Assembly (NCBI GenBank): GCA_046350355.1 | Contig: JAXMAN010000001.1 | Span: 62,001-126,000 of the forward strand | From: UBA966 sp046350355 | GTDB lineage: Bacteria > Planctomycetota > Phycisphaerae > Phycisphaerales > SM1A02 | DNA length: 64,000 nt | Reading direction: 5' to 3' | In this document: positions 23,657-32,917 of the stretch, piece by piece | How the letters are laid out: each line of letters begins with the position of its first letter | Position numbering within the stretch: position 1 is the first letter of the stretch | The notes under the pieces: model-generated | Told to the model about the DNA's origin: nothing | The model's database searches: none | The model's input: only the letters and a program-made list of their open reading frames with translations | Program-made: the position numbers and the translations under genes

Positions 23657-26245
23657 ATGTGCAACGACCAGTTCACCCACGCAGCGCAGGACGCGATCCA
23701 GGCGGGACAGACGCTGGCGGCCACGCGCAGCCACGGCGAGTACGCGCCGCTGCATCTGCTCTCGGCGATGCTCGCGGATCCGCGCTCGGCCGCGGGCAGC
23801 ATCCTGGAGCGCGCGGGCGTCGCGCCGCTGAAGGTGCGCGAGGTCGCCGACGCGGAGCTGCGCCGCACCCCCACCGTGAGCGGCTCGGCGCCGCGCGCGG
23901 GAAGCGCGCTGCAGCAGGTCATCGCCCAGGCGCAGCGCGCCGCGGCGCAGATGAAGGACGCGTACACGAGCACGGAACACCTGCTCCTGGGGCTCGCGGA
24001 CGCGCCGGGGCAGGCGAAGCAGCTCCTCTCGACGCTCGGCGTCGACGAGAAGCGCCTGCGCCACGCCATCGACGAGATCCGGAAGGCAAGCGGAGTCACC
24101 AACGTGAACGATCCCAACGCAGAGAACAGCTACGAGGCCCTGAAGAAGTACGGCATCGACCTCACCGAGCGCGCCGCCTCCGGCAAGCTCGACCCGGTCA
24201 TCGGCCGCGACGAGGAGATCCGCCGCTGCATGCAGGTGCTCAGCCGGCGCACGAAGAACAACCCCGTGCTCATCGGCGAGCCCGGCGTCGGCAAGACGGC
24301 GGTCGTCGAGGGGCTGGCGCAGCGCATCGTCAACGGCGACTGCCCCGAGGGGATGAAGGACGTGAAGATCGTCGCGCTCGACGTCGGCCAGCTCCTGGCG
24401 GGCGCGAAGTTCCAGGGCGAGTTCGAGGAGCGCCTCAAGGCGGTCATCCGCGAGGTGAGCTCGAGCGACGGCCGCATCATCCTCTTCATCGACGAGATCC
24501 ACACCGTCGTCAGCGCGGGCGCCAACACCGGCAGCCCCGGCGCGGGCCAGCTCCTGAAGCCCGCGCTCAGCCGCGGCGAGCTGCGAACCATCGGCGCGAC
24601 GACGCTCGACGAGTACCGCAAGCACATCGAGAAGGACCCCGCCTTCGAGCGGCGCTTCCAGCCCGTCTACGTCGGCGAGCCCAGCGTGCAGGACACGATC
24701 GCGATCCTGCGCGGCATCAAGCCGCGCTACGAGGCGCACCACGGCTGCCGCATCCAGGACGGCGCGCTCGTCGCCGCCGCGCAGATGAGCGCGCGCTACA
24801 TCGCGGACCGCTTCCTGCCGGACAAGGCGATCGACCTCGTCGACGAGGCGGCCAGCCGCCTGCGCATCGAGAACGACTCGATGCCCAGCGTCCTGGACCA
24901 GGTGCGCCGCCAGCTCATGCAGGCGGAGATCGCGCGCGAGGCGCTGCGCCGCGAGAAGGACCCCGACAGCAAGGAGCGCCTGCAGAAGACCGAGAAGGAG
25001 ATCGCCGACCTCAAGGAGGAGGACCGCCGCCTCACCGCGCAGTGGCAGGCCGAGAAGAAGGAGCTCGACCTGGTCAACAACGCGCAGAAGCAGATCGAGG
25101 CGAAGAAGGTCGAGGCCGAGCAGGCGCAGCGCGCCGGCAACCTGGAGAAGGCGGCGCGCATCCTCTACGAGGAGATCAAGAAGCTCGAGGCGGACCAGAA
25201 GGCGGCGCAGGAGGGGCTGCGCGCGCGCCTGGCCTCCGGCGAGACGCTCGTGAAGGAGGACGTCGACGCCGAGGCGATCGCCGCCGTCGTCAGCCGCTGG
25301 ACGGGCATCCCCCTGAGCAAGCTCGTGGAGAGCGAGCGGCAGAAGCTGCTGCACATCGAGGAGGAGCTGCGCCGGCGCGTCGTCGGCCAGCCCGAGGCGG
25401 TCGAGGCGGTGGCCGAGGCCGTGCGCCGCAACCGGGCGGGGCTCGGCGAGCCGGGGCGCCCCATCGGCAGCTTCCTCTTCCTGGGCCCGACGGGCGTGGG
25501 CAAGACCGAGCTCTGCAAGGCGCTCGCGGAGTACCTCTTCGACACGCAGGAGGCGATGGTGCGCATCGACATGAGCGAGTTCATGGAGCAGCACTCCGTG
25601 GCGCGGCTCATCGGCGCGCCCCCCGGCTACGTGGGCTACGAGGAGGGCGGCCGCCTCACCGAGGCGGTGCGCCGGCGCCCCTACTGCGTCGTCCTCTTCG
25701 ACGAGTTCGAGAAGGCGCACCCCGACGTCAGCAACGTGCTGCTGCAGGTGCTCGACGACGGCCGCCTCACCGACGGCCAGGGACGCACCGTGGACTTCAC
25801 GAACACGATCATCGTGATGACCAGCAACATCGGCAGCCACGCGATCATCGAGATGAGCCAGAAGGGCGAGAGCGACGAGATGATCGAGGCGCACGTCACC
25901 GGCGTGCTCAAGAAGCACATGCGCCCCGAGCTGCTCAACCGCATCGACGAGCGGGTCATCTTCCACCAGCTCACGCGCAAGGACCTGGGCGGGATCGTCG
26001 AGATCCAGCTCGCCAACCTGCGCCGCCGCCTGGAGGAGCGCAAGCTGACGCTGACGCTCACCCCCGCCGCCGTCGAGGCGCTCGCGGAGGAGGGATTCGA
26101 CCCGCAGTTCGGCGCGCGGCCGCTCAAGCGCGTGATCCAGCAGCGGCTGGAGAACCCGCTGGCGACGCGGATCCTGGAGGGCGCGTACCCGCCGGGCAGC
26201 GCGATCACCGTGGACTACAGGGGCAAGTCCTTCGTGATGTCCTGA
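23657..26245 (+). CDS. clpB: ClpB-type AAA+ protein disaggregase
   Basis: This 862-residue chaperone has the family's usual length and order: an N-terminal Clp_N double repeat (about 1-145), AAA-1 with Walker A GEPGVGKT (207-214) and Walker B IILFIDEIHT, a middle coiled-coil region (about 405-530, rich in K, E and Q), and AAA-2 with Walker A GPTGVGKT (610-617), VVLFDEFEKAH and PPGYVGYEEGG (pore loop). The C-terminal D2-small domain carries FGARPLKRVIQQ. No IGF/L loop for ClpP binding is evident, which supports ClpB over ClpC. It threads aggregated protein through its pore with DnaK. No heat-shock promoter or CIRCE-like repeat was seen in the 96 bp before it. Its stop is 11 nt before palindrome copy 5. 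Confidence 0.95.
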   Translation: MCNDQFTHAAQDAIQAGQTLAATRSHGEYAPLHLLSAMLADPRSAAGSILERAGVAPLKVREVADAELRRTPTVSGSAPRAGSALQQVIAQAQRAAAQMKDAYTSTEHLLLGLADAPGQAKQLLSTLGVDEKRLRHAIDEIRKASGVTNVNDPNAENSYEALKKYGIDLTERAASGKLDPVIGRDEEIRRCMQVLSRRTKNNPVLIGEPGVGKTAVVEGLAQRIVNGDCPEGMKDVKIVALDVGQLLAGAKFQGEFEERLKAVIREVSSSDGRIILFIDEIHTVVSAGANTGSPGAGQLLKPALSRGELRTIGATTLDEYRKHIEKDPAFERRFQPVYVGEPSVQDTIAILRGIKPRYEAHHGCRIQDGALVAAAQMSARYIADRFLPDKAIDLVDEAASRLRIENDSMPSVLDQVRRQLMQAEIAREALRREKDPDSKERLQKTEKEIADLKEEDRRLTAQWQAEKKELDLVNNAQKQIEAKKVEAEQAQRAGNLEKAARILYEEIKKLEADQKAAQEGLRARLASGETLVKEDVDAEAIAAVVSRWTGIPLSKLVESERQKLLHIEEELRRRVVGQPEAVEAVAEAVRRNRAGLGEPGRPIGSFLFLGPTGVGKTELCKALAEYLFDTQEAMVRIDMSEFMEQHSVARLIGAPPGYVGYEEGGRLTEAVRRRPYCVVLFDEFEKAHPDVSNVLLQVLDDGRLTDGQGRTVDFTNTIIVMTSNIGSHAIIEMSQKGESDEMIEAHVTGVLKKHMRPELLNRIDERVIFHQLTRKDLGGIVEIQLANLRRRLEERKLTLTLTPAAVEALAEEGFDPQFGARPLKRVIQQRLENPLATRILEGAYPPGSAITVDYRGKSFVMS

Positions 26246-26253
26246 GCGCAAGC

Positions 26254-26291
26254 GCGGAAAATATGCCGGGCATGCCCGGCATATTTTCCGC
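26254..26291. terminator. Palindromic element copy 5 (38 bp) between clpB and glmS
   Basis: The 32-bp core (26257-26288) is extended by three complementary bases on each side. It sits between the convergent ends of clpB (stop at 26245) and glmS (stop at 26298), with 11 and 9 nt from stop to core. Both transcripts would end in a GCCGGG/CCCGGC stem followed by AUAUUUU. Confidence 0.9.
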
Positions 26292-26297
26292 CGACCG

Positions 26298-28139
26298 TCA
26301 CTCGACGGTGACGCTCTTGGCCAGGTTGCGCGGCTTGTCGACGTCCTTGCCGCGCATCACCGCCGCGTGGTACGCGAGGAGCTGCAGCGGCACGACCGTG
26401 ACCAGCGGCTGCAGCATCTCGGTGACGTCGGGGACGTAGAAGACGTCCTCGGCCATGCTGCGGATGTGCTCGTCGCCCTCGGTCGCGACCGCGATGACGT
26501 GGCCGCCGCGGCTGCGGACCTCCTGGATGTTCGAGAGCACCTTCTCGTACTGGCTGTTGCGCGTGGCGACGAAGACGCAGGGCATCCCGTCGTCGATGAG
26601 CGCGATCGGGCCGTGCTTCATCTCCGCCGAGGGCATGCCCTCCGCGTGGATGTAGCTGATCTCCTTGAGCTTCAGAGCGCCCTCGAGCGCGACGGGGTAG
26701 TTCACGCCGCGGCCCAGGAAGAGCCAGTTCTCGCGCTCGATGTACTTCTCCGTCGCGCGGCGGATGTGCTCGCTCTGCTGGAGGATGCGCTCGATGTGCG
26801 CGGGGACCGCCTCGAGCTCGCGCAGCACGCCGCCGACGAACTCCTGGCTGAGGAAGCGGCGCCGGCCGATGTACAGCGAGAGCATCGCGGCGACCATCAC
26901 CTGGCCGACGAAGGCCTTGGTGCTGGCGACGCCGATCTCGGGGCCCACGCGGAGGTAGATGCCCGCGTCCGTCTCGCGCGCGATCGAGCTGCCGACGACG
27001 TTGATGATGCCCAGCGCGAGCGCGCCGCGCGACTTCGCCTCCTGCAGCGCCGCGAGCGTGTCCGCGGTCTCGCCGCTCTGGCTGACGGCGACGACGACGC
27101 TGCCCTCGGTGACGATCGGGTTGCGGTAGCGGAACTCGCTGGCGAAGTCCCACTCCGACGGGATCTTGGCGAGCTCCTCCATGAGGTAGCTGCCGATCAT
27201 GCCCGCGTGCAGCGCGGTGCCCTGGCCGATGAAGGTGACCCGGCGCGCGGCCGCGAGCGCGCGCGCGTGCTCGCCGATGCCGCCGAGCACGATCTGCCCG
27301 GCGCGGTGGTCCACGCGGCCCTGGAGCGTGCGCGTGAGCGCCGCGTGCTGCTCGTGGATCTCCTTGAGCATGAAGTGCTCGAAGCCGCCGAGCTCGATCT
27401 CGCTCAGGTCGACCTCGAGCGCGCGGATCTTCGCGTCGACGGTGACGTTGTCGATGGTGCTCGTGCGGAAGCTCTCGCGGGTGAGCTTCGCGACGGTGTA
27501 GTCCTCGAGCGTGAAGGCCTGGTTGGTGTGCGCGACGATCGCGCTCTGGTCGCTGGCGACGACGTACTCGTCCGCGCCGACGCCGACCATCAGCGGGCTG
27601 CCCTTGCGCGCGACGACGAGCACGCCGGGCTCCTTCTCGCTGACGCACGCGATCGCGTACGCGCCGGTGACCTCGCGCAGCGCGGCCTGGACCGCGTGCT
27701 CGAGGTCGCCCTGGTAGAGCTCGCCGATCAGGTGGACGAGCACCTCGGTGTCGGTCTCGCTGCCGAAGACGTGCCCCTTCTCGGTGAGGTACTTCTTGAG
27801 CGAGGCGTAGTTCTCGATGATGCCGTTGTGGACGAGCGCGATGCCGTGGCCCTTGACGGGGTCGTCGCAGTGCGGGTGCGCGTTCGCCTCGGTGACGCCG
27901 CCGTGGGTCGCCCAGCGGGTGTGCGTGATGCCGACCGTGCCGTCGAAGCCGCGGCGGTTCTCCACCAGCTCCTCGAGCACGCGGACGCGGCCGACGCTGC
28001 GGGCGATCTGGAGCTTGCCCTGGCCGTCGATGACGGCGATGCCGGCCGAGTCGTAGCCGCGGTACTCCAGGCGCTTGAGGCCCTCGAGCAGGAGGGTGGC
28101 GGCGGGCTTCTTGCCGATGTAGGCGACGATTCCACACAT
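26298..28139 (-). CDS. glmS: Glutamine-fructose-6-phosphate aminotransferase (isomerizing)
   Basis: This 613-residue enzyme makes glucosamine-6-phosphate from fructose-6-phosphate and glutamine, the first step toward UDP-GlcNAc for cell envelope polymers. The N-terminal nucleophile is Cys2 (MCGIVAYIG), followed by RLEYRGYDSAGIA and GITHTRWATHGGVTEANAHPH of the class II glutaminase domain (about 1-240). Two SIS domains follow, with SQSGETADT and the VASTKAF segment, and the C-terminal NLAKSVTVE end is intact. GGAG lies 9 nt before the ATG. A 32-bp hairpin lies in the leader about 55 nt upstream, but nothing like the Bacillus glmS ribozyme was recognised. It converges on clpB across copy 5. Confidence 0.97.
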   Translation of the reverse strand: MCGIVAYIGKKPAATLLLEGLKRLEYRGYDSAGIAVIDGQGKLQIARSVGRVRVLEELVENRRGFDGTVGITHTRWATHGGVTEANAHPHCDDPVKGHGIALVHNGIIENYASLKKYLTEKGHVFGSETDTEVLVHLIGELYQGDLEHAVQAALREVTGAYAIACVSEKEPGVLVVARKGSPLMVGVGADEYVVASDQSAIVAHTNQAFTLEDYTVAKLTRESFRTSTIDNVTVDAKIRALEVDLSEIELGGFEHFMLKEIHEQHAALTRTLQGRVDHRAGQIVLGGIGEHARALAAARRVTFIGQGTALHAGMIGSYLMEELAKIPSEWDFASEFRYRNPIVTEGSVVVAVSQSGETADTLAALQEAKSRGALALGIINVVGSSIARETDAGIYLRVGPEIGVASTKAFVGQVMVAAMLSLYIGRRRFLSQEFVGGVLRELEAVPAHIERILQQSEHIRRATEKYIERENWLFLGRGVNYPVALEGALKLKEISYIHAEGMPSAEMKHGPIALIDDGMPCVFVATRNSQYEKVLSNIQEVRSRGGHVIAVATEGDEHIRSMAEDVFYVPDVTEMLQPLVTVVPLQLLAYHAAVMRGKDVDKPRNLAKSVTVE

Positions 28140-28193
28140 GGGTCGGGACTCCGAAGGGGGGCGGCGGACGGTGCGAGGCCGGGCGAGGCTTGC

Positions 28194-28225
28194 CCTGAAC
28201 GGGCGCGGGGGGCGCCGTGTTCAGG
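28194..28225. other. Inverted repeat in the glmS / cyclo-ligase intergenic region
   Basis: CCTGAAC (28194-28200) and GTTCAGG (28219-28225) pair perfectly, with an inner GCGC/GCGC pairing. It lies in the 198-bp gap between the divergent glmS and cyclo-ligase genes and could be an operator or part of the glmS mRNA leader. No clear -35/-10 pair was found on either strand here. Confidence 0.4.
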
Positions 28226-28337
28226 AGGATCGGCTATTGTCGCCCGGAAAGCCAACGAAGGATGGGATTCTCGTCCGCGAATTGGCAGCGGATCCTTCCA
28301 CGATCTCGGCAGAAATCTCCGATTCTGAGGCCCAGGA

Positions 28338-29033
28338 ATGGCTGAATCGCGCCCGAATCCCGCAGAAGACCACGGCTCGCCACCCCGACCGCCCGGCCCG
28401 GAGGCAGGCAAGGTGCTGCAGCGCGCCTGGGCCCGGCAGGTCTCGAAGACGCTCACTCCGGGGGAGATTTCCACTGCGAGCGAGGCCATCTGCGCCCATC
28501 TTGCGGGCATCTGCGCCGATCTTGCCGCAGGCAAGCCTGACCCCTGCCTCATGGTCTATGTGCCGATCCGTGGCGAAATCGACCCGATCCTGCTGGCATC
28601 GTGGGCGTTCCGGTCGGGTTGGCGGGTCTGCGTCGGGTACGGCCGCGACCGCGAGGACCCCCTCCAGCCGGTGACGATCTCCCCCGCCTTCATCGAGGGG
28701 GGCGTCTGGCAGGTCGACGGTCCCGCCGCGACGGTCGACGCCTGGGGGATGGCAGTTCCCCGCGACCACGTCCCGGTCCGGCCGGCGTCGCTCACCGCGG
28801 TCGTCGTCCCAGGACTCGCCTTCGACGAGCGCTGCCATCGGCTCGGCCGCGGAGCCGGCGTCTACGACCGCTTCCTCGCCGAGCTCGACCCGCGAACGCG
28901 CCGGCTGGGCGTCGCGCCCGAGGCGCGGATCGCGCCCGCGCTGGCGACCGATCCCCACGACATCCCCATGCATGCGGTCGCGACCGAGCGGCGAGTGATT
29001 TTCCTCCCGCCGGATATGGCACAATGCCGATGA
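28338..29033 (+). CDS. 5-formyltetrahydrofolate cyclo-ligase
   Basis: This 231-residue protein fits the cyclo-ligase that converts 5-formyl-THF to 5,10-methenyl-THF with ATP. It has the family order: basic N-terminal helix (AWARQVSKTLTPGEISTAS), MVYVPIRGEIDPILLASWAF (substrate-binding region), then VVVPGLAFDERCHRLGRGAGVYDRFLAEL. In that last segment GRGAGVYDRF (from residue 170) is the phosphate-binding signature, and the end reads DIPMHAVATERRVIF. About 25 extra N-terminal residues are Pro-rich. The start at 28338 has GAGG 7 nt upstream. Folate salvage is its usual role. It is followed by the L,D-transpeptidase gene after 61 bp. Confidence 0.88.
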   Translation: MAESRPNPAEDHGSPPRPPGPEAGKVLQRAWARQVSKTLTPGEISTASEAICAHLAGICADLAAGKPDPCLMVYVPIRGEIDPILLASWAFRSGWRVCVGYGRDREDPLQPVTISPAFIEGGVWQVDGPAATVDAWGMAVPRDHVPVRPASLTAVVVPGLAFDERCHRLGRGAGVYDRFLAELDPRTRRLGVAPEARIAPALATDPHDIPMHAVATERRVIFLPPDMAQCR

Positions 29034-29094
29034 AGGCAGTTCGCGCGGCATCGGACGCCGCGCCCGCACACTCCAAGATTTTGCGAGGTCAAGG

Positions 29095-30282
29095 ATGACC
29101 GCTTCGACTCCGTCGTCTCGTCCCGTCACCGGCCGCACCAGCATCCCGACGCCCCAGGGGTCCAGCCGCGCCGCCGCGCATCGCGCGCGTGGCATGCGCT
29201 CGCTCTTCATCGCGGTCGCCGCGCTCGGACTCGGAGGCGCCGCGGCGGGCTGGTACCTCACGCACAAGAGCGAGCAGGCCGAGGCGCCCGGCGCCACCGC
29301 CGGCGCGAAGATCCAGGATCCGCTGCTGAAGGACGGCGCGCCCGGCATCTCCGGCGCCGCATCCGACGGCGCGGGCACGACGCCCGTCGCCGGCGCGACG
29401 CCCGCCGCGGGCACGCCCGCCGCCCCCGCCACCACGCCCACCGGCGTGAACTCCGCGACGACGAAGCCCGAGGGCGGCCTCGGCTCGCCCGCGCTCACCG
29501 GCACCACCACCGCCAACGACGGCGCGCTGCGCGTGAAGCAGGCGACCGCGATGATCGAGAGCGATCCCGTCCGCGCGCGCGCGGAGCTCACGCAGCTCCT
29601 CGACGGCGGCACGCTGAGCGCCTTCGACCGCCAGGCGGCGTATGCGGGCATCAACCGCCTCGCGGAGAAGCTCTTCTTCTCGCCCAAGATCGTCCCCGGC
29701 GACAGCGTCTCGCAGAGCTACGTGGTCAAGCGCGGCGACAGCCTCGCGAAGATCGCGCGCGCCGAGAAGCTCGCCATCGACTGGCGCTTCGTGCAGCGCA
29801 TCAACGGCCTCGCGAGCGAGCGCGCGCTGCACCCGGACATGCCGCTGAAGCTGGCGCACGGCCCCTTCGACGCCGAGGTCATCAAGAGCGAGTTCCGCTT
29901 CAACGTCTACGCGGGCGCCGGCGCCGAGCGCGTCATGGTCGCCTCCTTCCCCTGCGGCCTGGGCACCAACGACTCGACGCCGCTGGGCGTCTTCAAGGTG
30001 CGCACCGGCAGCAAGCTGGTGAACCCGGAATGGCGCAACCCGCGCACCGGCGAGCACTACGCGGCCAACGACCCGAAGAATCCGATCGGCGAGCGCTGGA
30101 TCGGCCTGCAGGGCACGACCGCGGAGACGGCGAAGTTCACCGGCTACGGCATCCACGGCACGACCGAGCCCGAGTCGATCGGCAGGCAGATGTCGATGGG
30201 CTGCGTGCGCCTGGGCGACGCCGAGGTGCAGGTGGTCTACGAGCTCATCGGCGAGTCGAGCACGATCACCATCAAGCCCTGA
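29095..30282 (+). CDS. LysM-L,D-transpeptidase (YkuD family), membrane-anchored
   Basis: This 395-residue protein has a cytoplasmic basic N-terminus, one membrane helix (MRSLFIAVAALGLGGAAAGWYL, about 34-55), an Ala/Pro/Thr linker, and a helical stretch (about 140-195). A LysM domain follows (SYVVKRGDSLAKIARAEKL, about 207-255), then a YkuD catalytic domain (about 260-395) with His354 (GIHGT) and Cys370 (SMGCVRLGD). The enzyme should cross-link peptidoglycan stem peptides by 3-3 bonds or attach proteins to them. Active-site spacing (H, then 16 residues to C) is normal for the family. This supports the presence of a peptidoglycan wall in this organism. Its stop is 11 nt before palindrome copy 6. 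Confidence 0.92.
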   Translation: MTASTPSSRPVTGRTSIPTPQGSSRAAAHRARGMRSLFIAVAALGLGGAAAGWYLTHKSEQAEAPGATAGAKIQDPLLKDGAPGISGAASDGAGTTPVAGATPAAGTPAAPATTPTGVNSATTKPEGGLGSPALTGTTTANDGALRVKQATAMIESDPVRARAELTQLLDGGTLSAFDRQAAYAGINRLAEKLFFSPKIVPGDSVSQSYVVKRGDSLAKIARAEKLAIDWRFVQRINGLASERALHPDMPLKLAHGPFDAEVIKSEFRFNVYAGAGAERVMVASFPCGLGTNDSTPLGVFKVRTGSKLVNPEWRNPRTGEHYAANDPKNPIGERWIGLQGTTAETAKFTGYGIHGTTEPESIGRQMSMGCVRLGDAEVQVVYELIGESSTITIKP

Positions 30283-30292
30283 CCCACGACGC

Positions 30293-30326
30293 GGAAAATA
30301 TGCCGGGCATGCCCGGCATATTTTCC
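30293..30326. terminator. Palindromic element copy 6 (34 bp) between convergent genes
   Basis: The 32-bp core (30294-30325) is extended by one base pair. It separates the end of the L,D-transpeptidase gene (11 nt from its stop) from the end of the RCC1-repeat gene (6 nt from its stop). The GC stem flanked by A4 and T4 tracts would terminate both transcripts. Confidence 0.9.
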
Positions 30327-30331
30327 ATCGG

Positions 30332-32917
30332 TCACTCGATGGGGCCCCAGTTGGCGAGCAGCACGCCCAGGTCGGCGCCGTTGACGATGCCGTCGTGGTT
30401 GAAGTCGCCCAGCGGCGAGTTCGGCGCGCCCCACAGCGAGAGCAGGTAGCCCAGGTCGGCGCCGTTGACGACGCCGTCGAGGTTGAAGTCCCCGCGATCG
30501 AACTGGCATTCGTCCGGGATGCCGCCGCCGTCCTTGTCGCTGCTGAAGCCGCTGGCGATGTCGCAGTTGTCGGGGATCCCGTTGCCGTTGCAGTCGCGCG
30601 CGGTCCCGTTGAGCAGCTCGATGAGGTCCGGGGTGCCGTCGCCGTCGCAGTCGGGGCCGCACTCGTCGGGGACGCCATCGGCGTTGAGGTCGGTGCTGGT
30701 CCCCGCGAGCAGGTCGCACGCGTCCAGGATGCCGTTGTGGTTGCAGTCGAGCGAGGAATCCTGCGCGATCTCGCACTGGTCGGCGAGCCCGTCGCCGTCG
30801 CAGTCCACGGGCGCCGCGCCGTAGCTGAGCTGCACCTGCGCGTAGGAGCCGGTGCACTGCGTCCCGCTCACCAGCGGCGACGGATCCAGTCGCACCTCGA
30901 CCGATCCGCCCGCGAGCAGCGAGTTCCACTGCGAGGCGGGGATCGTCACGACGACGCTGTCGGGCACCGCGGGGCAGTCGCTGCCGGTGTCGCCCCAGAG
31001 CGTCGCCACCGGGACGCCGCCGACGCGCATGGTCACGAACTCCGCCGCGAGGTTCAGGTCGGTGACCGCGCGCACCAGGACGGAGACCGAGGTCGCCGCC
31101 GGCGGCAGTCCCGTGGGCGTGAAGACGCCGGAGAAGCCGAAGCCGAAGGGCGCCATCTGGCCGGAGTCGCGCACGACGGTCGCGCCGTCGCACTCGTCGG
31201 GACGGCCGTTGGCGTTGCAGTCGACCGAGCCACCCTGCGCGATGTCCTGCGCGTCCGCGACGCCGTTGTTGTTGCAGTCCACGAAGAGGTCGGTCTGGCG
31301 CACGCCCACGGTGAAGGCGTTGCCGCACGCGACCGTCGCGTAGACGCCGTTGGGGACGGCCGTCTGGCCGGAGCCGTTGCTGCCCCAGGCGACCACCGTG
31401 CCATCGGGGCGGATCGCCGCGCCGTGCGCGGAGCCCGCGGCGATCGCGACATAGGAGCCCGCGGGCACATCGCACTGCCCCGAGGCGTTGCTGCCCCACG
31501 CCGCGAGCGTCCCGTCCGTGCGCAGCGCGATGCAGTGGCTCGTGCCCAGCGCGATCTTCGTGAAGGTCCCGCCGGGCGGTGTGGATTCGCCGCTGCCGTT
31601 GGAGCCCCAGCAGATCACCGCGCCGTCGCTGCGGATCGCCGCGCTGTGGTTGCCGCCCGCGTCGATCTCGACGAAGGTGCCCGCGGGCGAGACGCACTGC
31701 CCCTCGGTCCCGCGTCCCCAGCAGGCGACCGCGCCGCTGGTGCGCAGCGCGACGGTGTGCGCGGCGCCCGCCTCGATGCGCGTGAAGGGACCCGCGGGCG
31801 CGGCGCACTGGCCCTCGGTGTTGCTGCCCCAGCAGAGCGCCTCGCCGCTGGCCAGGATGCCGACGCTGTGCGAGTCGCCCGCGCCGATGCGCACGAAGCT
31901 CCCCGCGGGCGGCGTCGCCTGCCCGAGGTTGTTGCGCCCGATGCCCGAGACCGCGCCCGCGCCGTCGAGGGCGATCGCGTGCAGCGAGCCCGTCGCGACC
32001 GCGACCGCGCCGCCGGTGGCGGCATTGCACTGCGCCTGCTCGTTCGAGCCCCAGCAGACCAGCTTGTCCGTGCCGGTGGCGATGCCGGCGATGTGCGAAG
32101 TCCCCACCGCGAAGGCGCGCAGCGGCGTCGCGGGAACCGCGGCGACCGACGCCGGGGGCGTCCCCCACAGCGCGAGCGTGCCATCCGCGCGCAGCGCGGC
32201 GCTGAAGCCGCTGCCCGCGCCGACCGCGATGAAGCTGCCCGCGGGCGCGTTGCACTGGCCCGAGCCGTTGCTGCCCCAGCACGCGATCGTGCCGTCGCTG
32301 CGCAGGCCCACCGAGTGCGCGTCCGAGAGCGCCGCGCGCGTGAAGCTGCCCGACGGCGGCGTCGACTGGCCGAAGCTGTCGAGTCCCCAGCAGACGACCG
32401 CGCCGTCGTTGCGGATCGCGGCGTTGTGGAAGGCGCCCGCGTAGACGCCGACATAGGTGCCCGTGGTGGGCACGGTGACCTGCCCGAAGCTGTTGGAGCC
32501 CCACGCGGCCAGCGTGCCGTTGGTGCGCAGCGCGACCGAGTGCTGCGTGCCCGCGCCGACCATCGAGTAGGTGCCCGAGGGGACGTTGAGCTGCCCCGAG
32601 GTGTTCAGCCCCCACGCGACCACGCTGCCGTTGGAGCGCAGGCCGATGGAGTGGTTGCCGCCGCCGGCGACCTGCGTGAAGGTGCCCGTGGGCGTCACGC
32701 ATTCGCCGAAGGAGCTGCGGCCGAAGGCGATCGCGGTGCCGTCGCCGCGCACGGCGACGGTGTGGTTCGAGCCGCAGGCGATCTGCGCGATCGCATCGCG
32801 GCGGAAGCCCTCGTCGAAGCGCATCGAGCCCCAGCCGACGACGTCCGTCACCGACTGCGCTGCACAGACGGTCGCGGGCGCCAGCAGCGCGACCAGGCCA
32901 AGGCACGGAAGCTTCAT
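30332..32917 (-). CDS. Secreted RCC1-repeat protein with calcium-loop and dockerin-like C-terminus
   Basis: This protein has about 861 residues from the ATG at 32917, chosen because it opens a signal peptide (MKLPCLGLVALLAPATVCAA). About 13 repeats of 35-37 residues follow, built on GxHSVALRxDGTxxAWGSNxxGQ, the RCC1 blade motif; this should close one or two beta propellers (RCC1 itself has seven blades). Then come DCNNNGVADAQDIAQGG-type calcium loops, a beta-sandwich-like segment (about 540-650), more D-x-D/N-x-D-G loops, and a terminal pair DFNLDGVVNGADLGYLLSLWG / DFNHDGIVNGADLGVLLANWG like a type I dockerin. It is probably exported to the cell surface, though no ligand can be predicted. The 149 bp upstream show no clear promoter. 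Confidence 0.85.
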   Translation of the reverse strand: MKLPCLGLVALLAPATVCAAQSVTDVVGWGSMRFDEGFRRDAIAQIACGSNHTVAVRGDGTAIAFGRSSFGECVTPTGTFTQVAGGGNHSIGLRSNGSVVAWGLNTSGQLNVPSGTYSMVGAGTQHSVALRTNGTLAAWGSNSFGQVTVPTTGTYVGVYAGAFHNAAIRNDGAVVCWGLDSFGQSTPPSGSFTRAALSDAHSVGLRSDGTIACWGSNGSGQCNAPAGSFIAVGAGSGFSAALRADGTLALWGTPPASVAAVPATPLRAFAVGTSHIAGIATGTDKLVCWGSNEQAQCNAATGGAVAVATGSLHAIALDGAGAVSGIGRNNLGQATPPAGSFVRIGAGDSHSVGILASGEALCWGSNTEGQCAAPAGPFTRIEAGAAHTVALRTSGAVACWGRGTEGQCVSPAGTFVEIDAGGNHSAAIRSDGAVICWGSNGSGESTPPGGTFTKIALGTSHCIALRTDGTLAAWGSNASGQCDVPAGSYVAIAAGSAHGAAIRPDGTVVAWGSNGSGQTAVPNGVYATVACGNAFTVGVRQTDLFVDCNNNGVADAQDIAQGGSVDCNANGRPDECDGATVVRDSGQMAPFGFGFSGVFTPTGLPPAATSVSVLVRAVTDLNLAAEFVTMRVGGVPVATLWGDTGSDCPAVPDSVVVTIPASQWNSLLAGGSVEVRLDPSPLVSGTQCTGSYAQVQLSYGAAPVDCDGDGLADQCEIAQDSSLDCNHNGILDACDLLAGTSTDLNADGVPDECGPDCDGDGTPDLIELLNGTARDCNGNGIPDNCDIASGFSSDKDGGGIPDECQFDRGDFNLDGVVNGADLGYLLSLWGAPNSPLGDFNHDGIVNGADLGVLLANWGPIE

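Noticed and set aside
28140..28337. A glmS ribozyme or 6S RNA in the gap next to glmS and the cyclo-ligase gene.
   Set aside because: The glmS ribozyme core was not recognised, and the 198-bp space shows only a short hairpin, without the long bulged helix of 6S RNA.
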